DNA from: Adlercreutzia equolifaciens DSM 19450
GTDB taxonomy: Bacteria; Actinomycetota; Coriobacteriia; Coriobacteriales; Eggerthellaceae
Reading direction: 5' to 3'
NCBI RefSeq assembly: GCF_000478885.1
Contig: NC_022567.1
Coordinates: 992,001-1,056,000 of the forward strand
Length of the DNA stretch: 64,000 bases
Below the pieces are notes generated by a model. The model worked only from the letters and a program-made list of their open reading frames with translations. It had not been told where the DNA came from and made no database searches. The position numbers and the translations under genes are program-made. Below are positions 27,518-35,495 of the stretch, one piece after another. Within the stretch, counting starts at the first letter, position 1, and each line of letters starts with the position of its first letter.

Positions 27518-28046
27518 TCAGAGCCGCCGCCCCTTCACGCCCACGTTGCGTGAGGGCCTGGCCGTGCGCCCGAGCCAGTTCGCCCGCTCCACCTGCTTTG
27601 AGGCGGGGCACCTCACCTCGGTGAACGCCGGATGGCGCAGCGTGCGCCCCGTCATCGACGCTGAGCAGTGCACGCTCTGCCTCAACTGTTATATGTACTG
27701 TCCTGACGGCACCATCGCAAAGGTGCGCGACGACGAGGGCGCCTGCGTGGCCGTCGTCGTCGACTACGATTTCTGCAAGGGCTGCGGCGTGTGCGCGAAG
27801 GTGTGTCCCGTGCCCTGCATCGCCATGGTGGACGAACATGCGGGCGAGAACGAGGGCGCTTCCGAGACGGCCGAGACCCTGGACGAGACCTCGCCTTCGA
27901 GTGGCGTTGCCGGGGTTTCGGGTGTCTCGACCGAGCGAGTTCCGCAGCGACGGGAACAGGACTTAATGTCCTGTTCCCCAAAGCGAGGACTGTCTGAGCG
28001 AATCGAGATTCCCGAAACCCGCACTGGGAAGGGAGGCGCGGCATGA
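27501..28046 (+). CDS. porD: 2-oxoacid:ferredoxin oxidoreductase delta (ferredoxin) subunit
   Basis: Two-cluster ferredoxin subunit that passes electrons from the TPP enzyme to ferredoxin. Cysteines: CTLCLNCYMYCP and CKGCGVCAKVCPVPC. Typical PorD is about 100 residues; this is 181. The N-terminal 50 residues resemble the extension seen in some Por delta subunits. The last 55 residues are Ser/Thr/Glu-rich and are encoded by a long inverted-repeat element (27910-28022), so they may not be ancestral. It overlaps the alpha gene by four bases. Confidence 0.85.
   Translation: MSAIASQSRRPFTPTLREGLAVRPSQFARSTCFEAGHLTSVNAGWRSVRPVIDAEQCTLCLNCYMYCPDGTIAKVRDDEGACVAVVVDYDFCKGCGVCAKVCPVPCIAMVDEHAGENEGASETAETLDETSPSSGVAGVSGVSTERVPQRREQDLMSCSPKRGLSERIEIPETRTGKGGAA
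27910..28022. repeat. Long inverted-repeat element inside the 3' end of porD
   Basis: Perfect inner palindrome GGGAACAGGAC-TTAAT-GTCCTGTTCCC (27952-27978), within outer arms around GGTTTCGGG and TCTCGA at 27910-27937 and 27995-28022. The whole can fold into one hairpin whose end is 20 bases before the porA start. Confidence 0.7.
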
Positions 28047-29233
28047 GGAAGTTCCTTTCCGGCAACGAGGCCTTCGCCGAGGGGGTGCGGCTCGCCCGGC
28101 CCCAGGTGATCTCCGCCTATCCCATCACGCCCCAGACCACGGTCGTGGAGGCGCTCGCCTCCATGGTCGAGGACGGCAGCCTCGCCTGCGAGTACCTGCA
28201 CGTGGAAAGCGAGCACACGGCGCTCTCCGCCGCCATCGGCGCGTCCGCTACGGGTGCGCGCACGTTCACGGCCACCTCGTCCCAGGGGCTGCTGTATATG
28301 GCCGAGTGCCTCACCTACGCCTCGGGCGGCCGGTTCCCCATCGTGATGATGAACGCGAACCGCGCGCTCGCGCTGCCCTGGAACATCTACGGCGACCAGC
28401 GCGACTCGCTGTCGCTGCTCGATCATGGCTGGATCCAGGTGTACGCCGAGAACAACCAGGAGGCGCTCGATCTGGCGCTCATGGCCTATGCCGTGGCGGA
28501 GGATCCGCGCGTGAGCCTGCCGGTGATGGTGAACGTGGACGGCTTCGCGCTCACCCACACCTACGAGTCGGTGGAGGTTCCCACCGCCGATGAGGCCGAC
28601 GCCTTCCTGCCGCCTTACCGCACGGCCAACAAGTTCGACTTCGAGAACCCCGTGAACATCGGCTACTCAGCCGGCCCGGACTTCAATCGCTACTACCAGT
28701 ACTGGCACCACCGCGACATGCTGGCCGCCGAGGCGGTGGTGGAAGAGGTGGAGGCGCGCTTCGCCGAGATGTTCGGCCGGGCGTATCCCGGCATGGTGGA
28801 CGCCTACCTTTGCGAGGACGCCGATTTCGTGCTCGTCACGCTGGGCTCGGCGGCCGGCCTTGCCCGCGATGTGGCCGACGAGCTGCGAGCGGCGGGCAAG
28901 CGGGCAGGCGTCTTGCGCATCCGCTACCTGCGGCCGATGCCCGACGCCGCTCTCGTTCGGGCGTTGGCCGACGCGGCGGCCGTGGGCGTGTTGGAACAGG
29001 ACATCTCCTTCGGCGGCACCGGCACCGTGTACGCGAATGTGCTGGCGTCGCTCGCCCGTGCGGGCATCGCGCGACCGAGCGCGAACTTCATCGGCGGCCT
29101 CGGCGGTGACGATATCAGCCGCGAGGCCGTGCGCGGCGCCTTCGCGCGCCTGGAAGCGCTGGCAGCGGGGGAGGGCGCCTCGGGTGAGATCGTCTTCCTC
29201 GGCATCGAAGAGGGAGAGGAGGACCAGCGATGA
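28043..29233 (+). CDS. porA: 2-oxoacid:ferredoxin oxidoreductase alpha subunit
   Basis: Alpha subunit binding substrate side of the TPP site. SAYPITPQTTVVE and the segment ALPWNIYGDQRDSL are diagnostic of PorA/VorB proteins; SEHTA follows at the catalytic threonine region. 396 residues. The start ATG overlaps the delta stop (ATGA) and the stop overlaps the beta ATG, giving tight coupling. Confidence 0.92.
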   Translation: MRKFLSGNEAFAEGVRLARPQVISAYPITPQTTVVEALASMVEDGSLACEYLHVESEHTALSAAIGASATGARTFTATSSQGLLYMAECLTYASGGRFPIVMMNANRALALPWNIYGDQRDSLSLLDHGWIQVYAENNQEALDLALMAYAVAEDPRVSLPVMVNVDGFALTHTYESVEVPTADEADAFLPPYRTANKFDFENPVNIGYSAGPDFNRYYQYWHHRDMLAAEAVVEEVEARFAEMFGRAYPGMVDAYLCEDADFVLVTLGSAAGLARDVADELRAAGKRAGVLRIRYLRPMPDAALVRALADAAAVGVLEQDISFGGTGTVYANVLASLARAGIARPSANFIGGLGGDDISREAVRGAFARLEALAAGEGASGEIVFLGIEEGEEDQR

Positions 29234-30147
29234 CGGTTAACGCGCGCACCATTACCGACGAGGAGTTCTTCTACGGGCACAAGGCGTGCCCCGGCTGCGG
29301 AGGCGCCCTGGCCGTGCGCCAGGCGCTCAAGGTGCTCGGCCCCCATGCGGTGGCGGCGCTACCCGCCGGCTGCATGAGCGCCACCGGCTTCAACTTCCCC
29401 CAGTTGGCCTTCGGCAACAACGCGATGATCACGCCCTTTGCGGCCACGGCGGCGGTGCTCTCGGGCATCGAGGCGGGCCTGCGCGCCCAGGGGGCGGCGC
29501 CCGAGGACGTCACCGTGGTGGGTTTCGCCGGCGACGGCGGCACGGCGGACATCGGCTTGCAGGCGCTCTCCGGCGTCATCGACCGCAATGACGACGTGCT
29601 CTACATCTGCTACGACAACGAGGCCTACATGAACACGGGCATCCAGAAGTCGAGCCTCACCCCCTTCGGCGCCTCCACCACGACCACGCCGGCCGGAAAG
29701 CGCGAGCACGGCTGTCTCACGCAGAAGAAGAGCCTGTTCGACATCGTGGCGGCCCACCGCATCCCCTACGCGGCCACGGCCTCGGTGGGGTATCTGAACG
29801 ACTTCACCAAGAAGGTGGAGCGGGCGCGCGATATCAAGGGCACCCGCTTCATCCACGTGATGGCACCCTGCCCCGTGGGCTGGGGCTTTCCCTCGGCTGA
29901 CATGGTGGATGTGGCGAAGGAGATCGTGGATACGGGCCTGTGGTACCTCGCCGAGTACGAGGGCCCAGCGCTCACGGGCACGCCCGGCGGCGCGTTCCGC
30001 CTGAACCGCGACCCCAAGCAGTTCAAACCCATCGAGCCCTACCTGCGCCACCAAGGTCGCTTCTCCGCCGACGACGGAGCCGATCTGGCCCTCATCGAGC
30101 GCGCCCGCGACGAGCGCTGGTCCTACATGCGCGAAGTGTGGGGGTAG
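29230..30147 (+). CDS. porB: 2-oxoacid:ferredoxin oxidoreductase beta subunit
   Basis: TPP-binding beta subunit. CPGCGGALAVRQ near the start and GFAGDGGTADIGLQ (GDG...N-type TPP motif, followed by YDNEAYMNTGIQ) are complete. 305 residues. Last gene of the operon. Confidence 0.93.
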   Translation: MTVNARTITDEEFFYGHKACPGCGGALAVRQALKVLGPHAVAALPAGCMSATGFNFPQLAFGNNAMITPFAATAAVLSGIEAGLRAQGAAPEDVTVVGFAGDGGTADIGLQALSGVIDRNDDVLYICYDNEAYMNTGIQKSSLTPFGASTTTTPAGKREHGCLTQKKSLFDIVAAHRIPYAATASVGYLNDFTKKVERARDIKGTRFIHVMAPCPVGWGFPSADMVDVAKEIVDTGLWYLAEYEGPALTGTPGGAFRLNRDPKQFKPIEPYLRHQGRFSADDGADLALIERARDERWSYMREVWG

Positions 30148-30201
30148 GGCGGGCGGAAAGCAAACCAGAGAGTCTGCTGCGAAATCGTGTTGCCGTGCGC
30201 C

Positions 30202-30885
30202 TTAATCTCCCAGGCGATAGCCGAGTCGCCCCACTGTTTGGATGTGTTTCGGTTCCGCAGGATTCTCTTCGATTTTTTCTCGAATATGGCGAATATACGT
30301 GGGGATGCTGATTGACGTCCCCACGTATTCGGCCCCCCAAATCTCTGCGATTATTTCCTCGCGTGTGTAGACGCGGCCTGCATTGCATGCGAGAAGAAAG
30401 ACGATATCGGTCTCCTTCGGCGTGAGGGAAACGGGGCTGCCTTCCATCTTCACTTCGCGACGATGGGGGTCGATAGACAGCTTCCCGATCTCGATGGGGG
30501 TCTGTGACAATTGGGTCGTGCGGGATGCTCTTCTCAAGAGGGCCTCGACACGCAAGAGCAGCTCCTTTTGGCTGAAGGGCTTCGTCAGGTAGTCGTCGCC
30601 GCCGCTATGAAATCCGGCCGCTTTATCTGAGATGGTGTTTTTGGCTGAGAGAAACAGGAGAGGCACCTCGGGGGACATCTTTCTGATGACCGAGCATGCC
30701 TCGATGCCGTTGAGGCGCGGCAGCATGATGTCCATGATGACAAGATCTGGGTGCTGGTCATCAAAGGATTTCAGAGCTTCGATGCCGTCTTTTGCCTCAG
30801 AGGTGGCGTAGCCGGCATTGCCGAGCATGATTGACAATGCCGATCTGAGGCTCTTGTCGTCATCCACGATCAATACTCTCTGCAT
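30202..30885 (-). CDS. OmpR/PhoB-type response regulator
   Basis: 227 residues: receiver domain with phospho-acceptor D52 (VIMDIMLPRLNG), the acidic D8-D10 cluster and K in LFLSAKN, then a winged-helix DNA-binding domain (SLTPKETDIVFLL, ending RRLGYRL-like VGRLGYRLGD). It lies 29 bases downstream of the histidine kinase on the same strand and is its likely partner. GGAGAGAG precedes the ATG. Confidence 0.92.
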   Translation of the reverse strand: MQRVLIVDDDKSLRSALSIMLGNAGYATSEAKDGIEALKSFDDQHPDLVIMDIMLPRLNGIEACSVIRKMSPEVPLLFLSAKNTISDKAAGFHSGGDDYLTKPFSQKELLLRVEALLRRASRTTQLSQTPIEIGKLSIDPHRREVKMEGSPVSLTPKETDIVFLLACNAGRVYTREEIIAEIWGAEYVGTSISIPTYIRHIREKIEENPAEPKHIQTVGRLGYRLGD

Positions 30886-30914
30886 GTCTCTCTCCTTGTT
30901 TCTTCTCGCCGGTC

Positions 30915-32375
30915 TCAGTCCTTGTGCGGCGCGTTCGCGCTGACTGGAAATCGGAGGGAAAACGTACTTCCCTCTCCCGGCTGACTCGTCACTTCGAGTG
31001 TCGCCCCTATCATGGCGGCCAGTTGCCGCGAGAGCGACAAGCCCAATCCGCTGCCCTGCTCACCCTCGGGGTGGGTTGATGACGCTTGACCGAATCGATC
31101 GAAAATAAGCGCCAGGTCTTCTTGGGCAATCCCGCATCCCGTATCGGAAACCTCGACGGTCAGCGTGCCGGAATCATCGGTTTTCGCAGAAACGGTCACC
31201 GATCCTCCTGCATCAGTGAACTTCAGGGCGTTTCCAACCAAATTGGTCAGTATCTTACGAACTGCCTCCCAGTCAGTGAGGACGATGGGAATGCCTGGCA
31301 TTGCCTCGAACCAAAGAGATATGCCCTTCTTTATAGCGAGTGGATCGGCGGTGGCTTTGACCGCATTCATGATGTCGACGATATCGACTTCCTCGGCTGA
31401 GGTTTTGTACTTTCCCGATTCCACGCGAGCCATATCGATGATGTTGTTGACCATGCCGAGAAGCACCTTGCTGTTGTCCCTGACCTCTTCTACCAGATAC
31501 TGTTCGTCGGGCGGGCGCTCCTTTTCGGAGCTTTGCCAAATGTCTGCAAAGGCGATGATCGAGGAGAGCGGCGTCTTCAGTTCGTGGCTGACGAGGGTGA
31601 GAAAATCCGTTTTGGCCGCATTGTCTTCTTCGAGGCGAGCGTTCGTTTCGTCGGCAGGGTCGATGACCCATTTTTTCAGAGCCCACCTTACCAACACGAT
31701 AGTGACGGCCAGCATGATGCTGAAAAAGGCGATGGTGAGCACCGATTTCGCGAGCGCCTCCTCCCTATGAGCCGACAGCGGAACGACGATGCTAGCGGCC
31801 CCGGCTATCCCGCCCTCTTTGAAGCCTTCGCGGTAAGATCCCGTCTCGTCACGCGATCCAGCTGGTTCGCCGTGGCAGGAAAGGCAGCTTTTTTCAACGG
31901 TCAGCAGAGACACGTATCTGAAAACGGGCTGTCCGTTTACAACGTCTTTTCCGTAATACTCTGTGGTCCCGCTATTGCGGAATGCCTGGAGCGCTTCAGT
32001 CTCGAACGCATCGGGTTCATCTTCGGGGTTGCGCGGGTTGTCGCGAACGTAGCGAATGGCATAGTCAGATGAGCTGTCGGTGAAATCTTTCGCTATCCTC
32101 TTTGCCGCTGTGGCGCAGTAGATTCCCTTGAAGTTGTAGCTTCCATCGGCGTCGTAGTTGATCTCGTCTTGGATGCCGCCTATGTAGCGCCATGCGGCCT
32201 GCATCTGCAAATCAATGGTGCGGGCCTCAAGGAGTGCTGCCTGATCTGCGGCCGCATCTTGGGCGACGATGCTCCAAGCCACATAGATGGTCGATGCTGC
32301 GACAACGACGGCGGCAACCAAATAGGTGAATCTGGATCGGAGCCTCACTGCGCTTTCCCTGGTCTTCGAGGGCAT
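30915..32375 (-). CDS. Sensor histidine kinase with heme-binding (Tll0287/DUF3365-like) sensor domain
   Basis: 486 residues. TM1 at about 17-39, an extracytoplasmic domain of about 170 residues, TM2 at about 211-231, then HisKA (H264 in LVSHELKTPL) and HATPase with N, G1 and G2 boxes (NLVGNALKF, DTGCGIA, GSGLGLSL). The sensor domain resembles DUF3365/Tll0287-like domains and has CLSCH at residues 164-168, a c-type heme attachment site, close to the membrane. It is therefore likely to bind heme c and sense redox state or a ligand. No HAMP domain is obvious. Divergent from the pentaheme cytochrome gene. Confidence 0.88.
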   Translation of the reverse strand: MPSKTRESAVRLRSRFTYLVAAVVVAASTIYVAWSIVAQDAAADQAALLEARTIDLQMQAAWRYIGGIQDEINYDADGSYNFKGIYCATAAKRIAKDFTDSSSDYAIRYVRDNPRNPEDEPDAFETEALQAFRNSGTTEYYGKDVVNGQPVFRYVSLLTVEKSCLSCHGEPAGSRDETGSYREGFKEGGIAGAASIVVPLSAHREEALAKSVLTIAFFSIMLAVTIVLVRWALKKWVIDPADETNARLEEDNAAKTDFLTLVSHELKTPLSSIIAFADIWQSSEKERPPDEQYLVEEVRDNSKVLLGMVNNIIDMARVESGKYKTSAEEVDIVDIMNAVKATADPLAIKKGISLWFEAMPGIPIVLTDWEAVRKILTNLVGNALKFTDAGGSVTVSAKTDDSGTLTVEVSDTGCGIAQEDLALIFDRFGQASSTHPEGEQGSGLGLSLSRQLAAMIGATLEVTSQPGEGSTFSLRFPVSANAPHKD

Positions 32376-32595
32376 GGGCTGTCCCTTTCGGTCTCGAGCG
32401 TATCAGGCGCTGGGTGCGCCGGCGTTTGATTTCGATTATAGAGGACGAGGTTCGTCTGCTGCCACGATTGGCAAATGCAAGCAAAACGCAAGCGAATCGC
32501 GATTGCGGGGGCGAAATCGGCACCTACAATGGTGGCGAGGGGAAGGCTGGGCCCTTCAGCGCAACGACCGCGACCGAAGGAGAGAAGGAGCTGTT
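32376..32595. promoter_or_regulatory. Divergent intergenic region, kinase versus cytochrome
   Basis: 220 bases holding both promoters. No consensus box is strong enough to place; TTATAG at 32437 and AAGGAGAGAAGGAG (ribosome site for the cytochrome) are visible. The response regulator may bind here, but no clear tandem repeat is seen. Confidence 0.4.
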
Positions 32596-33768
32596 ATGAG
32601 ACGAGTCTTATCTGGAAAGAGGGAACGTAAAGTTTTTCTGTTGGCAGCATGCGTCGCCTTCGCCTGCTGCCTGTGCCTAGGCGCCTGCGCTGTCCAGCAG
32701 AGCGAATTGTCGACGACAGGCGATGCTCCCATGGCGTCGGAAACCGATGCCGGGACGGCCATCTTGAGTCCTTATGCGTGGAAAGATCAGTATCCGAATC
32801 AGTATGCGAGCTACATAGATGCCGGCTATGAGACCTACGATGACCGACAGCCCGATGCCCACGGCAAGGTGAACACGTTTTTTAGCGCGACGCATTTCTC
32901 CAATATGACGCCAGAGACGGGATGCATGCGCTGTCACACGAGCGAATTCTCATCTTTGGTGAAAGAACATGGAGACGGGCTGTTTGCGATGGATTTCACT
33001 GATTTCCGGCGCCAGGTCACAGTCGGCGTGACGTGCTATTCGTGCCATGGCAACAACCCAGGTGAATTGACGCCGGCGAACACGTGGGTCATTGACGCCG
33101 CAAAGCGCGGGGGAATCGAAACGGACGAGAAGAATCTTGTCTGCGCCCAATGCCATGCCCTGCCGGATTGGGGCACTATCATGGACAATCCCGATCCGTC
33201 TTCGTGGTCGATGCTTCAATTCGGTCTCGATGCGGATGCTTATTGGGAGCATTATGAGGCTTCGGGCAACGAGAACCCCATCGTTCCCGCGGAAGAGATG
33301 GAATTCAACAGCTTTGTTGGCAGTATCATGGAGAAGGCCGGCGCCACGTGTGTGGACTGCCATATGCCCAAGGCCCAAAGCGATGACGGCACGATGTACA
33401 GCGTGCATATCTTCAAGGGGCCCGACTGCAACGAGGAGCTGTATGAGAATTGCCTTGGCTGCCATACTGACTCGACCGTCGAGCAGCGCAAAGCGGCTGT
33501 CGAGGAAGTGAAGGCAGACTACGAGACGAGGAGGGCGCCGGCCCAAGCTGCGGTGGACGAGCTTGCATCGGCTATTGAGCGTGCCGGGAACTCCGTCGAC
33601 GCATCGAAGGTAGAGCAGGCGACGGTGCTGCTTAACAAAGCCACATTCTATTTGAACTACGGATCGGATTGGGGAAGCGGTATCCACAACATGGGTAATC
33701 CAAACAATGTCGATTGCTTCGAGGATGCTATTGCGTTTGCCGAGGAAGGGACGGCATTGCTGGCGTAG
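32596..33768 (+). CDS. Pentaheme c-type cytochrome lipoprotein, NrfA-like
   Basis: 390 residues. Signal peptide with lipobox (CCLCLGAC, Cys about 29), so probably anchored outside the membrane. Five CxxCH sites at residues 110, 147, 183, 252 and 286 (CMRCH, CYSCH, CAQCH, CVDCH, CLGCH). The spacing and the segment CVDCHMPKAQ resemble cytochrome c nitrite reductase, but the first heme is CxxCH rather than the CxxCK of classical NrfA, and the tyrosine that usually follows the third heme is not in place (CAQCHALPDW). It may be a nitrite reductase variant or an electron carrier. The ATG at 32596 follows GAAGGAG; the longer upstream frame lacks a site. Confidence 0.85.
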   Translation: MRRVLSGKRERKVFLLAACVAFACCLCLGACAVQQSELSTTGDAPMASETDAGTAILSPYAWKDQYPNQYASYIDAGYETYDDRQPDAHGKVNTFFSATHFSNMTPETGCMRCHTSEFSSLVKEHGDGLFAMDFTDFRRQVTVGVTCYSCHGNNPGELTPANTWVIDAAKRGGIETDEKNLVCAQCHALPDWGTIMDNPDPSSWSMLQFGLDADAYWEHYEASGNENPIVPAEEMEFNSFVGSIMEKAGATCVDCHMPKAQSDDGTMYSVHIFKGPDCNEELYENCLGCHTDSTVEQRKAAVEEVKADYETRRAPAQAAVDELASAIERAGNSVDASKVEQATVLLNKATFYLNYGSDWGSGIHNMGNPNNVDCFEDAIAFAEEGTALLA

Positions 33769-34072
33769 TGTTTCGAATGGAAAGAATAGTGCGGCAAGTC
33801 TCTGTTTGACGCGGCCTGTCGAGACGCCGGACAATGCGGGGCATGTGTTCTTGAGCCTGTCCCGCATTGCCTGCGCCTTCCAGCAAGCTCGTATGGGAGT
33901 GTCTGAAGGAGATTCCCCGCGGTGCGGCCGTCATGGAGGATCCTCTTGGCTCTCTGGGGCCCTTTAAGTCGCACCGCTTCCGAAGGCTGCAGACCTGGGA
34001 TCGGCCCCGTGTCCTACCGCATGGAAAGATGCGCTATAATGGCTTGCTGCCGGGCGACCCGGCGAACGTTAA
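33769..34072. other. Gap between the cytochrome and tRNA-Arg
   Basis: No gene seen. It holds a hairpin with arms CAATGCGGG and CCCGCATTG (33832-33868 region), which may end the cytochrome message, and a TATAAT box at 34035-34040 that fits the tRNA promoter. Confidence 0.4.
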
Positions 34073-34148
<76 letters not shown>

Positions 34149-34158
34149 GAAGGCCTGT

Positions 34159-34187
34159 GAGCCGGGTTTCGGCCCGGCTCTTTCTCT
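34159..34187 (+). terminator. Terminator of tRNA-Arg
   Basis: GAGCCGGG stem, TTTCGG loop, CCCGGCTC and TTTCTCTT tail. Confidence 0.75.
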
Positions 34188-34197
34188 TGGAGCGAGT

Positions 34198-34497
34198 TTG
34201 TACGAGTATTGCGATATCGCCATGCGCCCCGCATCCGTTCTCACGACGGTCGATGAGACCGTCGCTGCTGTGGCGGCGATTTGCCGCGATCATCAATCGG
34301 AGGCATGGTTGTTCGGTTCTCAAGCTCGGCATGAAGCTCATGCCGGAAGCGACATTGATATCGCCGTCAGAAGTGACGATTTCGATGCCATCGAAGAGCT
34401 CGTCGACGAAATCGACACCGTGTTCCTTATCGACCTCGTCGATTTGAACGTCACCCATAAGAAGGGATTGGAAGATGCCTGGATTAGCATTGCGTGA
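34198..34497 (+). CDS. MntA-like nucleotidyltransferase antitoxin
   Basis: 99 residues. The minimal nucleotidyltransferase signature GSX10DXD is exact (G40-S41, D52-I-D54). In MntA/HepT systems this enzyme AMPylates the HEPN toxin to neutralise it. A TTG start at 34198 has GGAG six bases upstream; ATG at 34222 has none, so TTG is preferred. It overlaps the toxin gene by 23 bases. Confidence 0.8.
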   Translation: MYEYCDIAMRPASVLTTVDETVAAVAAICRDHQSEAWLFGSQARHEAHAGSDIDIAVRSDDFDAIEELVDEIDTVFLIDLVDLNVTHKKGLEDAWISIA

Positions 34498-34897
34498 CCG
34501 GTTTGAGTCGTTTTTGCGTCTGCTGGCCGATACGAATGAGTTCATCGCCGAGATGCCCGCGTACCGCAAGCGCGATGGTGCTGCGATTATCTACGCCTTC
34601 AATAGCCTGTTCGATATCGCTTGGAAGCTCATGAAAGACTCCCTTACTGAGTTCTATGGGCTTGCTGACGTGAAGCCCTCTCCTCGCGATGTCATTAAGC
34701 AAGCAGGAGCGGTGGGGCTTATCGCGGAGCAGGAGCGATGGTTGTCCATGCTCAAGAACCGCAACCTGAGCACCCATGACTACATGAGCGTGAACCAAGA
34801 GCACTACTGCGAGCTGATCAAATGCGAGTATCTACCTTTGATGGATTCGCTGAAAGCGGCAATCGCGAGCCAGATTGCCGAGATGGATGCGGAGTAG
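34475..34897 (+). CDS. HepT-like HEPN ribonuclease toxin
   Basis: 140 residues, all-helical. The catalytic and modification motif RX4HXY is present as R96-NLST-H101-D-Y103; the Tyr is the site MntA would modify. The protein is of the HI0074-type nucleotidyltransferase substrate-binding family. Pairing and overlap with the upstream gene make a toxin-antitoxin module most likely. Confidence 0.82.
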   Translation: MPGLALRDRFESFLRLLADTNEFIAEMPAYRKRDGAAIIYAFNSLFDIAWKLMKDSLTEFYGLADVKPSPRDVIKQAGAVGLIAEQERWLSMLKNRNLSTHDYMSVNQEHYCELIKCEYLPLMDSLKAAIASQIAEMDAE

Positions 34898-34925
34898 GCT
34901 GTCGCAAAGAACCGACGAACGAAAA

Positions 34926-34951
34926 CGGCCCCGTCGCAATGGCGGGGCCGT
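34926..34951. terminator. Bidirectional terminator between HepT and tRNA-Gly
   Basis: ACGGCCCCG/CGGGGCCGT stem with a TCGCAATG loop; TTTTCG follows on the minus strand, so it mainly serves the tRNA. Confidence 0.65.
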
Positions 34952-34959
34952 GGCGTTTC

Positions 34960-35033
34960 TGGAGCGGGTGACGGGAATCGAACCCGCGTTATCAGCTTGG
35001 AAGGCTGGAGTTCTACCATTGAACTACACCCGC
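34960..35033 (-). tRNA. tRNA-Gly (anticodon TCC)
   Basis: 74 bases with encoded CCA. Acceptor GCGGGTG with CACCCGC, anticodon loop CTTCCAA, T-loop TTCGATT on the minus strand. Confidence 0.92.
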
Positions 35034-35096
35034 AAAGGTAGAGGGGATTATACCCCAATTGATTCGCCTTCCAAAACAAACCCGATGAATATTCCA

Positions 35097-35300
35097 TTAA
35101 GCGGCAATATCGTAGGATCTAAGGAAATTCATATAGCGACTGCCCAACTCGACGCCGGTCTTGGGCACGTATCCGGCATACAGGTCAAGCGTGTATCGGT
35201 GCTCTCGTGACCTAAGAGCACCGATACGGTCTTGATGTTCTCCCCATTGGCGAGGTTCAGCATCACGAAGGTACGGCGAGGGGCGTAGGGCGTAGGGTAC
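35097..35300 (-). pseudogene. C-terminal remnant of a tyrosine recombinase (integrase)
   Basis: On the minus strand, one frame gives RRTFVMLNLANGENIKT and VSVLLGHESTDT, with the conserved LGH of tyrosine recombinases. It then continues, in the next frame, as TLDLYAGYVPKTG and VELGSRYMNFLRSYDIAA before TAA at 35097-35099, including the nucleophile-like Tyr. A one- or two-base change near 35207 separates the frames. The rest of the enzyme is absent upstream. It is a broken fragment 64 bases from the 5' side of tRNA-Gly, evidence of past integration in the area. Confidence 0.75.
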
Positions 35301-35495
35301 TCTCGCGGAAAAGTTTTCGCGGCCCTTGCGCGCCGCCCGGTTCCCGGCCGAGCATCCGGGCATCGAGGACGCCGGGGGCTGGGGCCGCGCCCGTGGAGGT
35401 CGGATGGCGACGGGGGAAGCTGTTCCGTTGCGGCGATGTTCCGCTTTCGGGAACGCATGGTTTCTGGGCGATGACGGCTTGCGTAGAATAGGGGC

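Noticed and set aside
33092..33511. Alternative frame inside the cytochrome gene
   Set aside because: The heme motifs, lipobox and ribosome site all belong to the main frame.
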